Positions 33,030-43,944 of a stretch of 64,000 nucleotides of DNA are shown here, one piece after another. Position numbers and translations under genes: made by a program. The notes beneath the pieces are model-generated. The model was not told where the DNA came from and did not search any database. It saw nothing but the letters and a program-made list of their open reading frames with translations. The stretch's first letter is position 1. Each line of letters starts with the position of its first letter. Source of the stretch: Macrocystis pyrifera (Eukaryota > Sar > Phaeophyceae > Laminariales > Laminariaceae); the NCBI GenBank assembly GCA_031763025.1, contig JASSKH010000038.1, forward strand, positions 2,273,001 to 2,337,000, given 5' to 3'.

Positions 33030-33230
33030 GGTTCTTCATGCGACTCGCCCCTCATACGACTCGCCCAACACCTGACGGCGCTTCGCGCTTGGTGCAAGCA
33101 ATGTCTGCCTGGTCGGTGAAAACCCGACGCGCTCCGTCCCGGCATTGTAGGGATGCGAGGGTCCATGGTCATACGACTACGGCCATGCATGATAATGAGT
33201 ACACCCCCCCCCCCCCCCCCCCCCCTCCCC
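33030..33230 (+). mobile_element. Poly(C) element B, 5'-truncated (cluster member 1)
   Basis: It contains CATGCGACTCGCCC, GCTTGGTGCAAGCAATGTCT, GCTCCGTCCCGGCATTGTAG and ACGACTACGGCCATGCATGA, and ends ATGAGTACA plus a long C run (33206-33225). Confidence 0.9.
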
Positions 33231-33240
33231 CCCCGGCGAG

Positions 33241-33450
33241 GTTCTTCGTGGTATGCAGTTCAACTTCCATGTGATTCGCCCAATATAACTTCACGTTTCG
33301 CTTCACGCTTGGTGCAAGCAAGCAATGTCGCCTGGTCGGTGAAAATACGACGTGCGCCGTCTCGGTATTGTAGAGATGCGAGGGTCATGGTCATACGACT
33401 ACGGCCAATACAGCAACCTAAGGAATGAGCACACCTCCCCCCTTCCCCCC
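33241..33450 (+). mobile_element. Poly(C) element B, 5'-truncated (cluster member 2)
   Basis: It starts behind the C run of member 1. It carries CTTGGTGCAAGCAAGCAATG and ATACGACTACGGCCAATACA, and ends ATGAGCACACCT plus C-rich tail. Confidence 0.85.
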
Positions 33451-33452
33451 TG

Positions 33453-33630
33453 CAACAGAAAGTACATCAGCAAAACGTTTTATATAACAGATGAAAACTA
33501 CTAAATGAGCGCCCAACTGTTAGAGGTGCCTCTATTTGGAGTAGGAACAGTGGTTCGTCTCGAAAGGGATACGTGGTCAATTGTCAATGGTCAAATGACC
33601 AAGGCAAGAAACGAACGAGTACCCCCGCCC
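33453..33630 (+). mobile_element. 5'-truncated LINE copy (cluster member 3)
   Basis: It starts behind the C-rich tail of member 2. It aligns with the LINE from ATCAGCAAAACGTTT through GTCTCGAAAGGGATACGTGG to ACGAGTACCCCCGCCCC. Confidence 0.87.
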
Positions 33631-33633
33631 CGA

Positions 33634-33720
33634 CGTGCTCCGTCCCGGCATTGTAGGGGTGCGAGGGTCGATGGTCATACGACTACGGCCATGCATGATA
33701 TCGAGTACACCCCCCCCCCG
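33634..33720 (+). mobile_element. Poly(C) element B, 5'-truncated (cluster member 4)
   Basis: It starts CGACGTGCTCCGTCCCGG right behind the tail of member 3 and ends ATCGAGTACA plus C9. Confidence 0.88.
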
Positions 33721-33747
33721 CGCGCTATATTTTGTACCCGGTATATA

Positions 33748-34241
33748 CATGGGTTGGATTGCCGTCGGTTGGCGACGACACCGTGAAACATGCCTCTCAC
33801 TGCGTGAGCTAGACAACCAGGGTACCTTTTTTTGTTTTAGGCGGTCACCACGGCTGGCGGTCGAGCTAGATCATTTTTGTGCGGGGAAAAGCTTAACCCC
33901 GCACAAGGGGAATGATCGTATCACGTAGTGTGTACCAGGTACATGGTAAGGCACCAACGGGGCACTTACGTAGTAGACCCTTTGCTGCCTCTGGAAGTGG
34001 CCACCCCAGAAAAACATCAATTCATCGACGCTGTCATCCATATGCAAGAAATCCGTTTCGAAAGCGGTTCTTGGTAGGATGCAGCTCACCCTTCATGCGA
34101 CTCGCCCAACACCATACGGCGCTTCGCGTTTGGTGCAAGCAATGCCTGCCTGGTCGGACGCGCTCCGTCCCAGCATTGTAGGGATGCGAGGTTCTTTGGT
34201 CATACGACTACGGCCATGCAGGATAACAACTACACCCCCCC
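33748..34241 (+). mobile_element. Poly(C) element B, full length (cluster member 5)
   Basis: About 494 bp. The 5' end TGGGTTGGATTGCCGTCGGT matches the LINE 5' end. The 3' end is GGCCATGCAGGATAACAACT, then ACA plus C7. It has no frame conserved with the other full copy (28681-29185). It lies about 27 bp behind the C9 tail of member 4. Confidence 0.88.
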
Positions 34242-34248
34242 GGCCCCC

Positions 34249-34330
34249 TCGCTCCGTCTCGAAAGGGATGCGTGGTCACTGGTCAAAGGACTAAGGGTAG
34301 CAGCAAATGAGTACCCCCCCCCCCCCCCCC
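34249..34330 (+). mobile_element. 5'-truncated LINE copy (cluster member 6)
   Basis: It starts GCTCCGTCTCGAAAGGGATG directly behind the C tail of member 5 and ends AAATGAGTAC plus ~17 C. Confidence 0.9.
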
Positions 34331-34339
34331 CCTCCCCCT

Positions 34340-35740
34340 CCCCCACCGTTGCCTTGATTAGTGTTTTTGCTCGGCCTGCCGCGCTCCCTGAGAAAGGTTC
34401 ACTCTCTCCAGCACTTGGGCTGATCTCACCGGCGATGCCACCACCGCTAAACCGGAAAGAGAGGTATTTATACCGTATCACCCTCTTCTAACGCGTTTTA
34501 GACCCCTAGGGCCCACGATATCAACTATTCCTCCTATTCGGCGTCGAGGCCCATCAGGTACTCCTGTACGTGCGTTCGACGTGGAGCCTCTGGTTTAGTA
34601 GACGAACTCAGATGCCCTGCGGTCGGATCCCGAGCGCGGTGGTTATCGAACGAGGACGGGCGACAAACCGCTCTCCAGCTCGCTCGAGCGGGGAAAATCG
34701 AGTTGCGCTCTCTGAGGCGGGGCCCAGGGCATCGCTGAACAGCACAAAAGGGATGAATACGTTGGCGACGATACGTGGGCAGCTACCATGAACTCGAACG
34801 CGCCCTGAACGCCAGCCGTCCCGTAGCTAGCCGACTCCGGTCACGGTCAGGTGGCGCCTCGGCGAAAGAGGTCTGCAATCTGCACGGCGCCCCTCACCGC
34901 CGCCCACCTCCTCTCCTTACTCGGTCATGGGAAGCCAGTCCTCTCCCGCGGGTGGGGAGGTTGGCATTCTCCCGGCCACTTCGAGCCGCACGCCACGCGG
35001 GACCTCGAGTCGGCATGCCTTGGTGCGAAGCGTCCCGCACGCTGCAACATGCACCGGACGTGCACAAGCCTTCCGTGGCCGCACAGAATGGGTACCCGTA
35101 TACGATCGTATAGGTGGTTGTCTTTTGACTCTCCAGAAGAGCGACATAGCGCCAGACTGAAGACGCATGAAGACGCATGCTGTCATAGGTGTAACCAGAG
35201 TTATGGACCGAAAACGAAAAGCAGTTCGGTCGATTTTTCGGTTTTTCACCGAATTGTCGATCGGCTTCGGTCGGTTGTTTTTTAGGTAACCGAAACTGAA
35301 AAAACCCGAAAAAACCAAGAGAAAAAAAAACGAGATTGTCGGTCAGTTTTGGTCGGTCTTCGCAAATTAACCGAAAACAAAAGGGCGGTTTTTTGGTTGG
35401 ACAAAAAAGAAGAAAAAAAAATGTTGATGCTGGATTCAAGACCATGAGTGTATATGTTACAGCATTTTTTGTCAAAAGTGTGTCTGATTGACAAGGATTT
35501 TCAGCTGAGCAACTACCCAATATCAAAAGAATAGCATCATTTTGTTTTTGCTTTTACCTAACCTATACATCGGGCTGCACTTTTAATTATTTCGCAAGGT
35601 CAATTTTTTGGGTGAGTTACAGAGGTACAGAGCTCCGTTTGAAGTGAGAAGCAGCCTTAGAGTATTAGTTGAGCCCCTACCATGACGCGCATCCGAAGAC
35701 TTGGGTATAGATGACGTAGATGCACGATAATTTGCAGCGC
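34340..35740. other. Gene-free stretch
   Basis: GC-rich in 34500-35100, with overlapping frames on both strands and no recognisable domain. The A/T-rich half at 35200-35480 has repeated CCGAAA and TCGGTC words (CCGAAACTGAAAAAACCCGA), probably a degraded repeat. Confidence 0.4.
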
Positions 35741-35741
35741 C

Positions 35742-35783
35742 TTCCCTCCTCCTCCTCCTCCTCCTCCTCCTCCTCCTCCTCCT
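35742..35783. repeat. (CCT)n microsatellite
   Basis: About 13 CCT units; a shorter CCTCCTCCTCC recurs near 35829. Confidence 0.95.
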
Positions 35784-35924
35784 CCCTCCCCGCTTGCTCG
35801 TGCTGGTCGCGTAGGCCTTGTTTCGCAACCTCCTCCTCCTCACCCGAAGTCACTGACCGCCTAAGCTATTGATGGGCGCCCCAATCGGTTGCACCGTAGG
35901 AACCGGTAATATTAAACATTGCCA

Positions 35925-36122
35925 GCCTGGCTGTTCACGAGTCAGGTCAAACCTCGCGGGTCAGGTCGGGTCGGGTGGGGTCGGTTCGGGTCGGGTAAAG
36001 GGCACCCGACCCGACGCGTGATATTTTGTAAACCTCCTGACATTACCCGACCCGACCCGACCCGACTCGGCTCGACCCGACCCGTCGTATTTCAAAAGAT
36101 TCCTGGCCCGTGAAGAGCCCAG
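35925..36122. mobile_element. hAT-like element, short second copy
   Basis: Ends CCTGGCTGTTCACGAGTCAG and GTGAAGAGCCCAGG are inverted repeats related to those at 7111/7840. The interior is again GGGTCGGGTCGGG facing CCCGACCCGACCC. No clean 8-bp duplication was found. Confidence 0.7.
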
Positions 36123-36719
36123 GTGATTTCGCATACCGCAGGTATACCCTCGGCAATACTTCCGCAAGGTGCAAGGTTCTCTGACGGAGCGACGGCATCC
36201 CTCCTCTATTGCCCAGCCCCAAACCTATTGGTCGTATCCGCTGTCGGCGGACCCCCGTGCGCTTCCCATGGCGCACGTCGTATGGCCCGATGATATGTTT
36301 CGCACAGTCGCTGCACGGCGCTTGCGTTTGGGGTTTTGCTGAGGGATCGTGCCGCGCCAGTCTCTTCTGTGTGACGTCCTGCCCGTCTCGGCCCGTGACA
36401 CTCCCGCGACTAAAATCTACCCCTTCAGCCGGAACGTTCCCGCTCAGGAGGCAGCGCTTAGCTGCGGCAACTCCACTGTCCCTTACCACCTGCCTGCCGA
36501 TACTGAGACCACTGGTCTGTTGAAGAAGTGGGCCTATCTTCGTGTTTTACATGTAAAGCCGCATTCGGATATGTGGCCGGACGTACCCCACTGGTCATGG
36601 CTCAAGGGATTAGGCTCACACGGGCAGGAAAATGCTGGACATCACTCGCGCCGTCTTCCCACCCCTTTGTGACCGTAGTAGACGCCCCCCCTTCCTATCT
36701 AGGCTTTCATCGTCCGCCT
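36123..36719. other. Gene-free stretch
   Basis: A plus-strand frame at 36349-36672 has even composition but no domain I recognise. Confidence 0.4.
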
Positions 36720-37262
36720 CGATACCATCTACGCCTCTACCGTATGTGCTTGTCGTTGTGTTGTTGGAGCGCGCTCCCCCTGCACCCCGTGGCAAATGCT
36801 GCAAGTATATGTCACGCGCTCCCCCCTCCTGGCCCTCGTGTCCCTCGTGGACCCCCCCCCCCCCCTGCTCTTTCAGCTGGCATCGCTCGCCATGCGAGAC
36901 CGTCAGCGCCTCTGCCGTGTGCCGGTAACCTCGTCGCTGTGCTGCCGAAGTGCTCACCTCCACTACCCCTTTGTAAATGCTGCGTATATGTCACGAGTTT
37001 CCCCCCCCCGCGCGCATTGTGGCTCTAGGGGATGCCCCCCCCCCCCTCAGCCGGCATCGCTCGCCATGCGAGACGTCAACGCCTCTAGCGAATACCGGTA
37101 GCCTCGTCGCTGTGACTTTCTTCCACCACCCTGTGGCAAATAAACCCCACATATCACCCCCCCCCCCCCCCCCCCTCCCTGCCGCCCAACGTGGCTCTAG
37201 TGGATGGCCCAACCGGCATGGCTCGCCTCGCGAGACCGTCAGCGACTCTGTCGTACCACTCT
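36720..37262 (+). repeat. Family C: four tandem units ending in poly(C)
   Basis: Units of about 130-160 bp share GGCATCGCTCGCCATGCGAG, CGTCAGCGCCTCTGCCGT and GGCAAATGCTGC(G/A)TATATGTCAC-type ends followed by C runs (about 36848-36861, 37000-37009, 37038-37050, 37157-37178). Each unit begins just behind the C run of the previous one. It is a different sequence from elements B and LINE but has the same poly(C) ending. Confidence 0.8.
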
Positions 37263-37929
37263 GGTGCCTATTGTGGGGGCCAGTGGTTATTGGCAGAATA
37301 TAAGCACCCTTCCTTGTTTGGCTTGAGAAGACGGGGATAAACGTTCCAAAAGCCACTTTTTTTTCGTGGTATGATGTCGGCAAATCACTCGTAAGGCGAT
37401 TAAAGGGGACACGAACATGAAATCCCCGGGTTTACGTTCGATTTTCGTTCAATCCGAATCATTTGAAAAGGTCGGTGGTAGTGGCTTGCATTTCTTTGTG
37501 ATATTCATTCAATTGACTCCTTGGATCGGGGAGAAACTTTGCTTTCGTCGCAAATTTAATTTTCGAAAAAAAAAAAATATTAGGAAGTACCTTCAACTGG
37601 AGCAATCGTATGGCGAGCTCCGAGCTCCCTTGCTTAGTGAGACCATCTAAAAGTCTGATATCGCGTCGTTCTGGGTCCGTTTCGCCGCTGCTTTGGACCG
37701 CCAGGTCATCGCGAACACAGTAGAAAAATACGAAAAGCCGATTGTTCGAGTATATCATCTCCAAGATGGTGGCACAAATACTCAATTGGTCCCTATGATA
37801 TACACCAGAGTGACACCATTGATAATATACCGTCCCTCTCTGGACGCAAATATAATGAACGTTTAGACACTAATCTGAAGACCAAACGACCCTTACATTA
37901 GCCCCCAGCGTGGTAGCGTATCATACGGG
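37263..37929. other. Gene-free stretch
   Basis: AT-rich sequence with an A12 run at about 37566. No exon recognised. Confidence 0.45.
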
Positions 37930-38045
37930 GGTGATAAAGATAGCACACCCCCTGAGATGAAGTTTCCGAGCCGAATTTCTCCAAAACGAGGCGAGTAGGC
38001 ACGAACAAACAAAAATGTGTTTTTTTGGAAAATACACTGGTTGTG
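37930..38045 (+). repeat. Dispersed repeat V, copy 2
   Basis: TTTCCGAGCCGAATTTCTCC and TGTGTTTTTTTGGAAAATAC match 14220-14355. Confidence 0.6.
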
Positions 38046-38199
38046 CTTTCAAACGCAACTGAGAATTGGGGACAACGCTACCGTGTACGAGCATCATCTT
38101 ATCTTCTTCTTCTTCTTCTTTCTCCCCCTCTTCCTCCCCCTTTTTTATTTGGTAGACGCGTATTAGCTCGGCGGTTACACTCTCCCCATCCTGGATCAG

Positions 38200-38291
38200 C
38201 TCACTCTGGAAAATTGTCTGACGGGGTGCGTGATCTTACCGCGCGTGCTCTACGTGCTGAATATATACCACGCGTCCCCCCCCCCCCCGCC
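38200..38291 (+). mobile_element. Short poly(C)-ended fragment
   Basis: Sequence with ATATATACCACGCGT followed by C12 at about 38276-38289. Its body is too short to assign, but the ending resembles family C. Confidence 0.45.
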
Positions 38292-38292
38292 G

Positions 38293-38411
38293 CCCAAGCA
38301 ATGCCTGCCTGGTAGGTGAAAACCCGGCGTGCTCCGTCCCGGCATTGTAGGGATGCGAAGATCTATGGTCATACGACTACGGCAATGCGTAACAATGAGT
38401 ACTCACCCACC
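38293..38411 (+). mobile_element. Poly(C) element B, 5'-truncated
   Basis: It starts behind the C12 run (GCCCAAGCAATGCCTGCCTG), continues GCTCCGTCCCGGCATTGTAG and CATACGACTACGGCAATGCG, and ends AATGAGTACTCACCCACCCC. Confidence 0.87.
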
Positions 38412-40307
38412 CCGCGCCTCTTGTGGTCCTAGTAGATGCGCCCCCTCCCCCCTCGACCTGCACCGCCTGATGAGTAAGTCAATGGACGCGAAAGAGCCGC
38501 GTTGGGCAGGTCGACACGCTCACCCGTGCGGAGTCCACGGCAGCCCCGTCGAGTGCGACAACAGCCGTTGCGTACTGCCGGTATACAGCAGAGTTAAAAT
38601 CTGCATGCGGCACGTATTCATACATGATAGGACACATATCATACTCACACATGGAACAAAATTGTGAGACTAACGCGTTTAGGCCTTAAGGAGGCCTCAA
38701 GAACGCCTCTCCCGTTATGGAAACATATAGTATCACTTGGAATTAGAGTAGGGTCATATTTACTTTTTCTCTTGTTTTAGCAATCCTGCGGCGGATTGGA
38801 AGCTGAAGGTCACCACACTTGCATTTTCAGATTTCGTGTCGTTTGTCAATTTAACGCATACCTCCCGTTGCAACAGCAGAGCAGGCTGCTGTTACCACCT
38901 GCGCTTGGGCATATTAACTTGACCTGACCCCCGGAAGGGGCACAGGTGCGGTGGAGATATAGCCACTCGGGAGAGTCATCTCCTCCGGGTGGTGTGGGAC
39001 TCGCGCGAGCTCACCCACTAACGAAAACCTACTGTAGTTTTACTGTTTTTTTAAATATGTACAGCACAGAACGAAAAAGTCAAGCCTTATTTTTACCCAT
39101 CGGCCGGGAGGATACACGAAATCTAAACGTCGGCAATCGCGAGGACGGATGGGATTGGGGCATGCAATGTATACTGTATCAGCCCACGGGGGACAGATAC
39201 TGAGAGGCAGACGATGGTGGTGGGGCTGGTCGGACCTACTTGTACGGCCCCCAGCTCGGGAGAGGCGTCGTCGCGAGAAGGCAAAATTTTGCGAGCAGGC
39301 TCGTAAAACTACGCCCGTCGGCCGAAGGCCCCGGTTATGGTAGGGGGAGGTAGCTAACCCTATAACCCCGTTTTTTTTATTTTTTATTTTTTTTAATGAC
39401 GACCTTCCTCACTTGAGGAGCTACAACAGTACCCCTCCATGTATTAACTGCAGTGTGTACCAGATATGTAGTTATTTTTCCATCCCTTTTATTGTATTCT
39501 GCCTTCTTTTCTCCCTCCCGCTTACACATATATATAAATGAGAAATATTAATAGTCGTCGTAACTCAGGCACGGGGCAACATATATATAGCAGGTTCTCT
39601 CTCCTCCCCCCTACCTCCTCCCCCCTCCCCAATACGACGACTCATGCCTTGCTTTTTGTTTTCGCGAGCAAGACGTCAGCCTTTTTCTCCCTCATCAACT
39701 CGCATCCAAGTAGAACTATTCTTATACCGGATATATCAGATACCGTAATATACGTTTACTGCCAGGTAGCATATTTGCTGTTTGGTTTCAGGAGGCAGTC
39801 GCGCATAGAAATTGACGTTCGGGTTGTGCACGAAATAAACCTCTTCAAAGTTACGTTTCGCGTGAGATATTACTATCGTGGTATTGCTTTGAAGGGACTC
39901 TTCAACTTCGCGTCGGAACTTCGGCGCACCCGATATGTCGTTGCAACACAATTAGTGTTTTACCATATGACTAGTTTTAGACCTAGACCTGAGCTATGGG
40001 CTGTATTCTTTTTTTTTTCTTCGAATAATACTGTGGAGAGACCCTACCTAACCGCCGCGCTGACAGTTAGCGCAGACTGCTAGCAGAGATTTGTACCTCG
40101 ATGCGCGCTTCTTTTTAGATACCACCCTATTAATAACACCTTTTAGCCCATCCAATCAGCGGGCGACTGTTAGCCCACCCAGTCAGTGGTTAGAGTGTAT
40201 CTCTGATAGCGACAGCCAGTCAGTGCTTGGGCGAGGTAGAGAGCTCTCCTCACAGATGGAGCCCCAGAAAAAGGAGGCGCCAGCCTCCTATCGTGGCATG
40301 CGTCGCT
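38412..40307. other. Gene-free stretch, ~1.9 kb
   Basis: A minus-strand frame at 39736-39951 (beginning MCCNDISGAPKFRREVEESL) has exon-like composition but no domain I recognise and no firm splice sites. The overlapping plus-strand frame of 181 residues looks like its shadow or chance. Confidence 0.35.
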
Positions 40308-40384
40308 CCTCGACTGAGCCTCGACTGAGCCTCGACTGAGCCTCGACTGAGCCTCGACTGAGCCTCGACTGAGCCTCGACTGAG
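40308..40384. repeat. 12-bp minisatellite (GCCTCGACTGAG)n
   Basis: About six and a half exact copies. The 12-bp period keeps all frames open and gives repeated SRGSVEAQ-like peptides on the minus strand. Confidence 0.95.
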
Positions 40385-40868
40385 GACGCGTGCCACGACG
40401 ACAGGGGTGACAATGTTCGGCCAAAACCTTTCTGACTGCCGGGGCCGCTCCTCAACACCTTCGGGACCCCCTAAGATTAACGACCGAAACATTGATAAAT
40501 AACTTCGGTGTTCTCTACCGTTTACAAGCGGCGTGGCCGCCGAGCGGCACGGGTAACATACATGTCGCGACCGCGTGCCGTACGACCCCTTGCACTGCTG
40601 TATATTCGATACCAAAATTAATTTGTACCATCCCCCGGTCGCACGGCAGTGAGTGGCCGTTGCTATAACCGTCATGTTGTTACCGTTCATTTTCCCCTCT
40701 GAAGTCCCAGGAGGGTTAATTTAAACCTTTTAGCACCGCAGTGACGTTAGGGGGACAATTTTGGGGACAAACTACTTAGAATGTTAGTGAATTGTCTCCA
40801 AAACGGGGCTTCAGTCATAAATTGGTCAAGGGGGCACTGAGGCATCGTTGGAACGCTATTTGTGCCTA
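40385..40868. other. Gene-free stretch
   Basis: No exon recognised. Confidence 0.45.
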
Positions 40869-40973
40869 TCACGGGGGTCCATAGTTAACAGGACCAAATA
40901 TTGTTGGTAAAAATACCTAAATATATAGGTTTTTATGTATGCCATAGGTCCTGTTAACTATAGACCCCCGTAA
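40869..40973. mobile_element. Tc1/mariner-type palindromic MITE, copy 4
   Basis: TA on both sides; ends TCACGGGGGTCC and GACCCCCGTAA. The A/T core is in the opposite sense to copies 1-3 (AAATATATAGGTTTTTATG). Confidence 0.93.
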
Positions 40974-41071
40974 TAGCATTTTTTCTGGTTGCATACCTCG
41001 CTCGGCGATCGGGTTGAACCCTCATTTTGTTTTTTAATCGAAGTCATCATCAGTGTTTGGGTGACTTACTA

Positions 41072-41177
41072 TTACGGGGGTCCATAGTTAATGGGACCAA
41101 ATTTTGTTAGTAAAAATAGGAAAATATATAGGTTTTTTATGTATACCATAGGTCCTATTAACTATGGACCCCCGTAA
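41072..41177. mobile_element. Tc1/mariner-type palindromic MITE, copy 5
   Basis: TA on both sides; ends TTACGGGGGTCC and GGACCCCCGTAA. It lies 98 bp from copy 4 and in the same core sense. Confidence 0.93.
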
Positions 41178-41539
41178 TAGTAGTTTAGAACCCCTTAAGC
41201 CTTGCGGGGCCCCGAGATATTGACCAAACGAACGACAACTTCGGTTCCATCAACCGTTGATATGAACAGCGTGAGCGCCCAGCACAGTCCGACCAGAGTC
41301 ACGTTGCGCCGGCGCCGTGCGATTCCTTGCATTGTCACCACACTAACTCGGACAGCAAATTGTAGTACACCTGCTGTGGTATCTCCCAATCGGGCGGTGG
41401 CCACAATCGTTGATGGTTGTTGCTGCAATAATAGCCACCAATGGTTGCACCAATCAAGTCCCAACTGGGAAAAAAGGAAACAAAAAGTAGGTGTACGCCT
41501 ATCGTAGCATCAGCCCTTGCTCAATGTCTGTGGCTCCGA

Positions 41540-41760
41540 TGTGCACTGCTGTTCACGCCTTGGACACATCATCTACAGATCAAACATATCATGATATATC
41601 GGTAGATCATCTACAGCTCCTCACCTGCCGCTAGTGAGAGGTTGTGCAGGATCTGCATGGCACATATCCAACCCAGGATAACATGTAGTGCTAGACCATG
41701 CTGATTGTATAAGGGTCCCACCCGCCCGGCAACATGACCTATAGATGCCGCGATCCTGCA
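41540..41760 (+). repeat. Dispersed repeat U, copy 1
   Basis: It has TAGATCATCTACAGCTCC, TCACCTGCCG and GCAGGATCTGCATG in an order shared with about 45420-45660. Confidence 0.65.
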
Positions 41761-41915
41761 CAAGATCGGGGAATAAATAGGCGACATGATCTATATAGAT
41801 CTTAACAAGATCGGGAATAAATAGACAACATGTGTGACCTACATAGATCGCACAAGATCGGGATTAAATAGGCAACATGACCCACATAGATCGCACAAGA
41901 TCGGAATTAAACAGG
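41740..41915 (+). repeat. ~50-bp minisatellite, about four units
   Basis: Units hold CAACATGACC, ATAGATC and CACAAGATCGGGAATAAATA. Single units also appear inside repeat U at 45.6 kb. Confidence 0.8.
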
Positions 41916-42099
41916 CCTGTCCGCCTTGAAAGATCTAGGTCATGAAGCAGGAATCGATCATCTGTCCCCGAGGTGTGGTACTATTCAATAGTTTCCGTCA
42001 GATATACCCAGCCCATCGGATTGTGTTTCGAGGCGTACTATTAATAGCTCACGGATTTTCTCGAAGACAAGTTCTGATAGGGATCCTCGAGAGAAGACC

Positions 42100-42365
42100 C
42101 GCATTGGGTTGAGTTGGGTTGAGTCGGGTTGGTTTGAGTTGGTTTGGGTTAGGTTGGGTTGGGCTATATAGGTTGGGTTGGGTTGGGTTGGGTTGGGTTG
42201 GGTTGGGTTGGATTGGGCTAGGCTGTGTTAGGTTGGTTGGGCTAGGTTGGGTTGGGTTGGGTTGGGTTGGGTTGGGCTGGGCTGGGCTGGGCTGGGCTGG
42301 GCTGGGCTGGATTGGGTTGGGTTGGGTTGGGCTGGATCGGGTTGGGTTGGGTTGGGTTGGGTTGT
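42100..42365 (+). repeat. (GGGTT)n / (GGGCT)n pentamer array
   Basis: About 50 pentamers, GGGTT with blocks of GGGCT, all G-rich on the plus strand. Open frames across it are repeat by-products. Confidence 0.95.
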
Positions 42366-42724
42366 AGGTTCGGCTGGGTTGCCTTCGGTGGGTCATCGAC
42401 AGCGCGGACAAACACAGAAGAAGGCCAAAAGGGAACAAAGGACCCTCAGAAAAATGTAGATCCTACACTTGGTATTCAGTATTAATAGTGTAATCAGCAT
42501 ACTATACGTGCCTCGCTACCGTAGCCCGCGTGGAGAGTCTTCGTGGCAGTCCAGGCAACGCCCTCGGTTTTCTCTTGGAGCAGTGGCACGAGCGTGCGTG
42601 GAAAACCCTCCATAGAGGGGGTCGTCGGTCGAAAACCCGGCGCGAACAGCTGAAACTTCATCATACGTATACGACGATGTATAACGCCCCCCGGGTGATA
42701 GCTTTGGGGCTCTAAAAAGCACTA

Positions 42725-42831
42725 TTACGGGGGGCCGTAGTAAATAGGACCAATTATTGTTAGGAAAAATAGGGAAATATTGTTTTTTTTTTTGTGTGAC
42801 CGTAGATCCTATTTACTATGGTCCCTCGTAT
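42725..42831. mobile_element. Tc1/mariner-type palindromic MITE, copy 6 (diverged)
   Basis: TA on both sides; the inner arm reads GGCCGTAGTAAATAGGACC, a subfamily shared with copies 9 and 10. Confidence 0.88.
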
Positions 42832-43914
42832 TACCAGGTATATCCGGTGTGGATATACACCGTACAATATGAGGGGTGTGACACGGAATGTATCCACGGG
42901 CGATACATTGGGTGGTCGTTTTTTGTCTGGAAAAAAAGTATCCTACGGAGCAGTGGTCGCAAATTGGAGTTTTATTGCCACACTCCGAGCAGATATGTGG
43001 GTGGGCGATAAAAAGCGATGTGATGTCGGCGAGTGGTCGGCGGTTTTGCTGCCACGCTTCCGGTATAGGCGGCAAGGGGCGGTGCTTGATAAAGGATGTG
43101 AAGGCAATGGGTGTGAGGACAGCTGAAATCTTCATCGTACTAGTGCCATAGGGCGGCCAAGAGCTGTACGGACCAAGGCTACGGTAGGGGGGACACTTGT
43201 ACGAGCCTACGTACGAGTATCCTGCCGTTATCAGATGGTGTGCAGGGTTTTCTGTACAAGTACCGATGTACTGCAATCTAGAAAGCATGTGCTACATCGT
43301 GCAGAGTGCACGGCTCGAAGCTTGTTCATACAAATCATACAACAAGAAAAGGAGGGCTTCGCCGTGGTGGGCTGACGCCCGCTTTGGCTCCGCGCACGGA
43401 AGTACATTTGGTACAGAAGGGAGTTACGTAGACTTTGTGTGTAGGGCTCTTTTGCTTCCGTGGTTTTCTTCCTTCGGCGTGCTTTCGAGTGGTCAACGTT
43501 GAAGCTCATGCTGCATACACATTGTCGGATAGTAGCAATAGTAATCATGTAGGATCGGCGTTTCTATCTGACAATTTCCCCCTATGATGTCCCGCAGGAT
43601 CGTTTTTTGCCTCTTGCGGGCGTTAAGGAGTTTCGTTTAGATCCGCATTAAGGCAAATAAACATAGTTCAGGCACGTGTTAAGGCTCATGCACACAAATT
43701 TCGCGAGGGAACTACTTGAAATCGAAGCGGAATCTTTGCCGGCGGCACCAATCATGTGCTTGTACTTGACTTGACGACGATAATCGTGTCCAAACATGAC
43801 ACCTTATTCAGACAGGACTCCCAAAAGTAAGGGCCACAGCGGTTTTTGCTTCTTGCGACCGATCGGTATGTTCAGGATAGTGACACCTTGTACCCCTTGC
43901 TATAGGTTTGCCTA
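42832..43914. other. Gene-free stretch
   Basis: Frames up to 159 residues on both strands overlap and show no domain. Confidence 0.4.
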
Positions 43915-43944
43915 TTGAGCAGGTACTCGTTGGTACTCACGTAT

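Noticed and set aside
36720-37262. CRISPR array
   Set aside because: Repeats are ~140 bp, diverged and end in C runs; the genome is eukaryotic and no cas genes exist.
39538-40083. 181-residue plus-strand frame
   Set aside because: No domain, mixed low-complexity start, and overlap with a more exon-like minus frame; not supported enough for a CDS.
42049-42438. Thr-Gln-Pro-Asn-rich frame of 129 residues and plus-strand Gly-Trp-Val frames
   Set aside because: By-products of the GGGTT pentamer array.
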